Positions 4,139 through 6,396 of a DNA stretch of 6,396 nucleotides are shown here, one piece after another (the first letter of the stretch is position 1; the number at the start of each line of letters is the position of its first letter). A program made the position numbers and the translations under genes. Under the pieces are notes generated by a model. It made no database searches and had not been told where the DNA came from. It was given only the letters and a program-made list of their open reading frames with translations. The DNA comes from an uncultured Fretibacterium sp. (GTDB lineage Bacteria > Synergistota > Synergistia > Synergistales > Aminobacteriaceae). The DNA lies in contig CALCEM010000044.1 of assembly GCA_937900285.1 (NCBI GenBank), positions 1 through 6,396 of the forward strand, in the 5' to 3' direction.

Positions 4139-6396
4139 TTATTTCGGCAGTCTGCGCATAAAAATAATTTCATAGCCGTAATGTCCGCTGGTAGTATCTT
4201 GGGTGCGTCTTGAACCTACAACCTGCCAACCTTCGCGGCCTCTTGATGTCATGACCTCGTTTAAATTTGGATCGAGAATAAAATCAATTGAATACTCATA
4301 AGACGGAATAACCTGAGAATTATTATTATTTCCGTTTAATTCGAGCATTTCAGGATTTTGAGCCATTGTTAAAGTGTCGTTAAGTGCTTTAAGCTGAAAA
4401 ACTCCAGCTCCTCCCAAAATTGTCAGCATCAATAATAAAAATGGAGTTAATAAACTAGTTTTAGATTTAGTTTCATTTGAATTATTCGACACGTTAAAAG
4501 ATTTTTTATTTCCGCTTAATTTATCACGTAAACTCATAGTAGTCTCCTTAAAATTTTCTTCTCCTGGATTAATAACGGGAACGGTATTTAAATTTAATTC
4601 CGGTCCTGAAGCGATTTCCTGAGTAGGATTAATTTCATTTTCGTCAGGGTCTTCAATCGAAGTAATAGCACCGAGCGAAGAGATGTCCCAATCTTCGTCA
4701 TCATCGTCATCGTTAATAATATTTTCCTGATTATTAGGCGGTGTAGGGTTTGGGGTATCTTCCGGTAAATTTAGATCTAAATCTACTTTTCTAATTTCTT
4801 CGGGCATTTTTGGATTTTCAGTAGCCTCCTCTTCAGAATTAACGTTAATATTTAAATTGTCCTGGATTTCCGGTTTAATTTCCGGTTGTAAATTTAAATT
4901 TAAATCTGGTTTTGATTCCTGGACATTAATTTCAGGGGTAATAATATCAGTTTGAGTTTCATTATTTATTTCTGAATTTTGTTCAGCATTAATTTCATTT
5001 TCGTTTTCATTTTTATTTTCAATTTCAGTTTCAGTTTCAATTTCAGTTATATTTTCATTTTCAGCTTCATTTTTATTTTCGTTTTTATTTTCGTTTTCGG
5101 GTTCGGATTCAGTTTTGATTTCAGGATTTAAATTTTCATCAGAATTACTTTCCTGCGTAACAGGCGTAATAATATTTTGTTCGGGCTGAACTTCAGAATT
5201 TAAATCATTTTCAGGATTAATTTTAACATCTTCGGTTTTATCGGTATTAATATCGGGTTCATTATTATTAAATTCGTCACCCCAAGTTTCATTTTCTGGA
5301 TCGGTTTCAGAATTTAAATTTTCATCTTGAGTTTTAGGCACGTCATTATTAATAATATTTTCGGTTTCAATTTGTGTATTTTCGTTTAAATTTTCTGATT
5401 CTTCGTCGAGTTCGTTATAAATTTCGTCAACTATGTCGTTATTATTATTATTTTCCGGGTTGAGCGTCAAATTTTCCGGCAAATTCATAGCGCTGGCGAT
5501 ATCTGCTAATAATTTATCTTCGGCGGTTTTTAATTCAGGTTCGGTTAAATTATTTTCGTCATCGTTTTTCAAAAAATTTTCCGGCAAATTATAAGGTTCT
5601 GGAGTTATTGGGCTAATATTCGGAGCGTTTCCGGTCATAGCTTCTGCGATGTCAGCGAGTAATTTATCTTCGGCGGTTTTAGTAGATTCGGGCATTGCGA
5701 CAGTTACCGGAGCTGGAATATTTTCGGGGTCTTGGTTTTTAATTTCTGGTTCTGATTCTGGAAAATTTTCATCGACACTGATTGTTAAATCTGCTTCGGG
5801 TTCTGGCAAAAAATCCCCTTGAATTTCAGGCTCGTTAATAATTTTATTTTCGTCGACTATTTCCGGAGTAACAACCGGCTCTGTAATATTTTCTGGTTCA
5901 TTGATAATTTCAGGTTCAGCGATCACTTCGGGAGTAATTTCATTTTCAGGCTCATTTGAAATTTTTTGTTCCGGCTCATTAATCGTTTCAGAAATATTTT
6001 CCTGCTCATTGATAATTTCAGGTTCAGCGATCACTTCTGGAGTAATTTCATTTTCAGGCTCGTTTAAAATTTCTTTTTCCGGCTCATTAACTGTTTCAGG
6101 AATATTTTCAGGCTCAGAAGTAATTTTATTTTCAGGTGTAATACTCGGTTCAGTAATATTTTCCGACTCGTTAATAATTTTAGGCTCATTTACTATTTCC
6201 GGAGTAATTTCAGATTCAGACTCATTTAAAATTTCTTTTTCCGGCTCATTAACTGTTTCAGGAATATTTTCAGGCTCAGAAGTAATTTTATTTTCAGGTG
6301 TAATACTCGGTTCAGTAATATTTTCCGACTCGTTAATAATTTTAGGCTCATTTACTATTTCCGGAGTAATTTCAGATTCAGACTCATTTAAAATTT
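4139..6396 (-). CDS. Large acidic repeat protein with one membrane segment and C-terminal DUF4177-like domain, 5' end missing
   Basis: The frame is open to the right edge, so the true start is outside; a GTG at 6034 is just an internal valine. Visible are about 751 residues. In order: ten 18-residue Glu/Asn/Pro/Ile-rich units (6394-5855); a long acidic low-complexity region holding two copies of KTAEDKLLADIAxAM and a run of Asp before WDISSLGAI; a Lys-containing linker; one hydrophobic segment of about 22 residues (4456-4391, LLLMLTILGGAGVF core); and about 53 C-terminal residues (4300-4142) with YEYSIDF, GREGWQVVG and GYEIIFMRR, the pattern of DUF4177. Lysines before the membrane segment suggest the acidic part is cytoplasmic and the DUF4177-like domain outside, unless another membrane segment lies upstream. 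The function is unknown. Placement 15 nt before ftsY suggests co-expression with the SRP receptor. A strong internal start lies at 4537. Confidence 0.85.
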   Translation of the reverse strand, partial: ILNESESEITPEIVNEPKIINESENITEPSITPENKITSEPENIPETVNEPEKEILNESESEITPEIVNEPKIINESENITEPSITPENKITSEPENIPETVNEPEKEILNEPENEITPEVIAEPEIINEQENISETINEPEQKISNEPENEITPEVIAEPEIINEPENITEPVVTPEIVDENKIINEPEIQGDFLPEPEADLTISVDENFPESEPEIKNQDPENIPAPVTVAMPESTKTAEDKLLADIAEAMTGNAPNISPITPEPYNLPENFLKNDDENNLTEPELKTAEDKLLADIASAMNLPENLTLNPENNNNNDIVDEIYNELDEESENLNENTQIETENIINNDVPKTQDENLNSETDPENETWGDEFNNNEPDINTDKTEDVKINPENDLNSEVQPEQNIITPVTQESNSDENLNPEIKTESEPENENKNENKNEAENENITEIETETEIENKNENENEINAEQNSEINNETQTDIITPEINVQESKPDLNLNLQPEIKPEIQDNLNINVNSEEEATENPKMPEEIRKVDLDLNLPEDTPNPTPPNNQENIINDDDDDEDWDISSLGAITSIEDPDENEINPTQEIASGPELNLNTVPVINPGEENFKETTMSLRDKLSGNKKSFNVSNNSNETKSKTSLLTPFLLLMLTILGGAGVFQLKALNDTLTMAQNPEMLELNGNNNNSQVIPSYEYSIDFILDPNLNEVMTSRGREGWQVVGSRRTQDTTSGHYGYEIIFMRRLPK
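4535..4549 (-). promoter_or_regulatory. Strong internal Shine-Dalgarno and ATG inside the acidic-protein gene
   Basis: The minus strand reads AAGGAG (4549-4544), a 6-nt spacer actact, then ATG (4537-4535), in frame with the large gene. It is a better initiation site than any at the other starts visible in this window. Translation from it would give 132 residues: MSLRDKLSGNKK, a short basic linker, the single membrane segment and the DUF4177-like domain, without any acidic region. The domain boundary coincides with this ATG, which argues against chance. It may make a short isoform, or mark the start of an ancestral gene later joined to the acidic region. Confidence 0.55.
4990..5108. repeat. 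Low-complexity Glu/Asn/Lys tract with about 6-nt periodicity
   Basis: The plus strand here is a run of ttttca, ttttcg and tttcag steps, which on the coding strand gives alternating Glu/Asn/Lys/Thr/Ile (for example ENENITEIETETEIENKNE). Steps are multiples of three, so changes in copy number would change the length of the acidic region without breaking the frame. The tract lies inside the predicted disordered part of the large acidic protein. Confidence 0.6.
5486..5680 (-). repeat. Two copies of a 15-residue helical motif, KTAEDKLLADIAxAM
   Basis: The motif is encoded at 5680-5636 (with Glu at x) and again at 5530-5486 (with Ser at x), 150 nt apart. The 20 bp at 5661-5680 and 5511-5530 are identical, while other positions differ at silent sites, so protein sequence appears to be kept. 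Hydrophobic Leu/Ile/Ala/Met spacing predicts an amphipathic helix in otherwise disordered acidic sequence, which suggests a short docking motif for a partner protein. Both copies are followed within about 20 residues by NLPEN. Confidence 0.75.
5899..6114. repeat. Imperfect 108-bp tandem duplication
   Basis: The segments 5899-6006 and 6007-6114 align end to end over 108 bp with about ten differences by eye, so they are roughly 90% identical. The period equals two of the 54-bp units. The second copy overlaps the first 162-bp repeat by 50 bp, showing that the array grew by several duplications of different unit number. Confidence 0.75.
6065..6388. repeat. Two identical 162-bp tandem copies, with the start of a third
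   Basis: The segments 6065-6226 and 6227-6388 are identical base for base in my comparison, and the last 8 bases (6389-6396) match the beginning of another copy. The period is three 54-bp units (54 residues), so the frame is kept. Identity at silent sites as well as coding sites indicates a very recent duplication or gene conversion. Confidence 0.88.

Larger units (their letters stand above)
5855..6394 (-). repeat. Ten tandem 54-bp (18-codon) units in the acidic-protein gene
   Basis: Reading the coding strand from 6394 down to 5855 gives exactly ten 18-residue units, such as ILNESESEITPEIVNEPK, IINESENITEPSITPENK, ITSEPENIPETVNEPEKE and IINEPENITEPVVTPEIV. A working consensus is I-[IL]-N-E-x-E-[NS], then variable Ile/Thr/Glu, with Pro-Glu near the end. 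The units are acidic and proline-rich, with regular Ile pairs, and probably disordered or extended. The array continues to the window edge, so the total copy number is unknown. Confidence 0.85.

Noticed and set aside
4805..4831. GAGGAGG at 4831-4825 ahead of an in-frame ATG at 4807
   Set aside because: The spacing is 17 nt, too long for normal initiation, and the purines are explained by a Glu-Glu-Glu stretch.
4990..5108. Phase-variable microsatellite
   Set aside because: The steps are multiples of three, so slippage would change length but not switch the gene off.
6032..6034. GTG at 6034 as the start of the acidic-protein gene
   Set aside because: The frame stays open to 6396 and the same 18-residue repeat continues upstream without a break, so this is an internal valine codon.
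5855..6396. CRISPR array
   Set aside because: Repeats are contiguous coding units of 54, 108 and 162 bp without unique spacers, and the frame is kept throughout.

Overview
The window holds a run of bacterial genes that all lie on the minus strand, so transcription goes from the right edge (6396) to the left edge (1). The DNA is AT-rich, roughly one third G+C by eye, and its reading frames are tightly packed with short gaps or overlaps. The host is a low-GC bacterium. A member of the Synergistota is my best guess, because of the FtsY wording, the DUF4416 gene and the general gene style, but this is inference and not proven by the window.

In transcription order: (1) 6396-4139 is the 3' part of a large gene for a very acidic Glu/Asn/Pro-rich protein. 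It opens with ten head-to-tail 18-codon units, continues through long disordered acidic sequence, then has one membrane segment and a C-terminal DUF4177-like domain. Its start lies outside the window. (2) 4123-3227 is ftsY, the signal recognition particle receptor, reduced to the NG GTPase core with a short basic amphipathic N-terminus. (3) 3220-2255 is an unrecognised 321-residue protein with a possible PAS-like core and a run of ten basic residues near its C-terminus. (4) 2258-1746 is a DUF4416 protein. (5) 1776-1291 is a small exported protein of unknown function. (6) 1237-152 is a class V PLP-dependent aminotransferase of the alanine/serine-glyoxylate type. (7) 70 to the left edge is the first 23 codons of a glycosyltransferase-like gene, probably of the DUF6625 type.

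Genes 1 to 5 look like one transcription unit: the gaps are 15 and 6 nt, followed by overlaps of 4 and 31 nt, and several starts are weak or non-ATG, which suggests translational coupling. The aminotransferase and the glycosyltransferase-like gene each follow a longer gap (53 and 81 nt) that contains a TATAAT box, so they may have their own promoters. No stretch over 300 nt lacks a gene.

The most interesting points are: a near-ideal Shine-Dalgarno and ATG inside the large acidic gene that would yield a separate 132-residue membrane/DUF4177 protein; the nested 54/108/162-bp repeat architecture, with two identical 162-bp copies; an A-domain-less FtsY placed directly after an acidic membrane protein and before a polybasic protein; and a terminator-like hairpin whose 3' arm contains the ribosome binding site of the aminotransferase gene.
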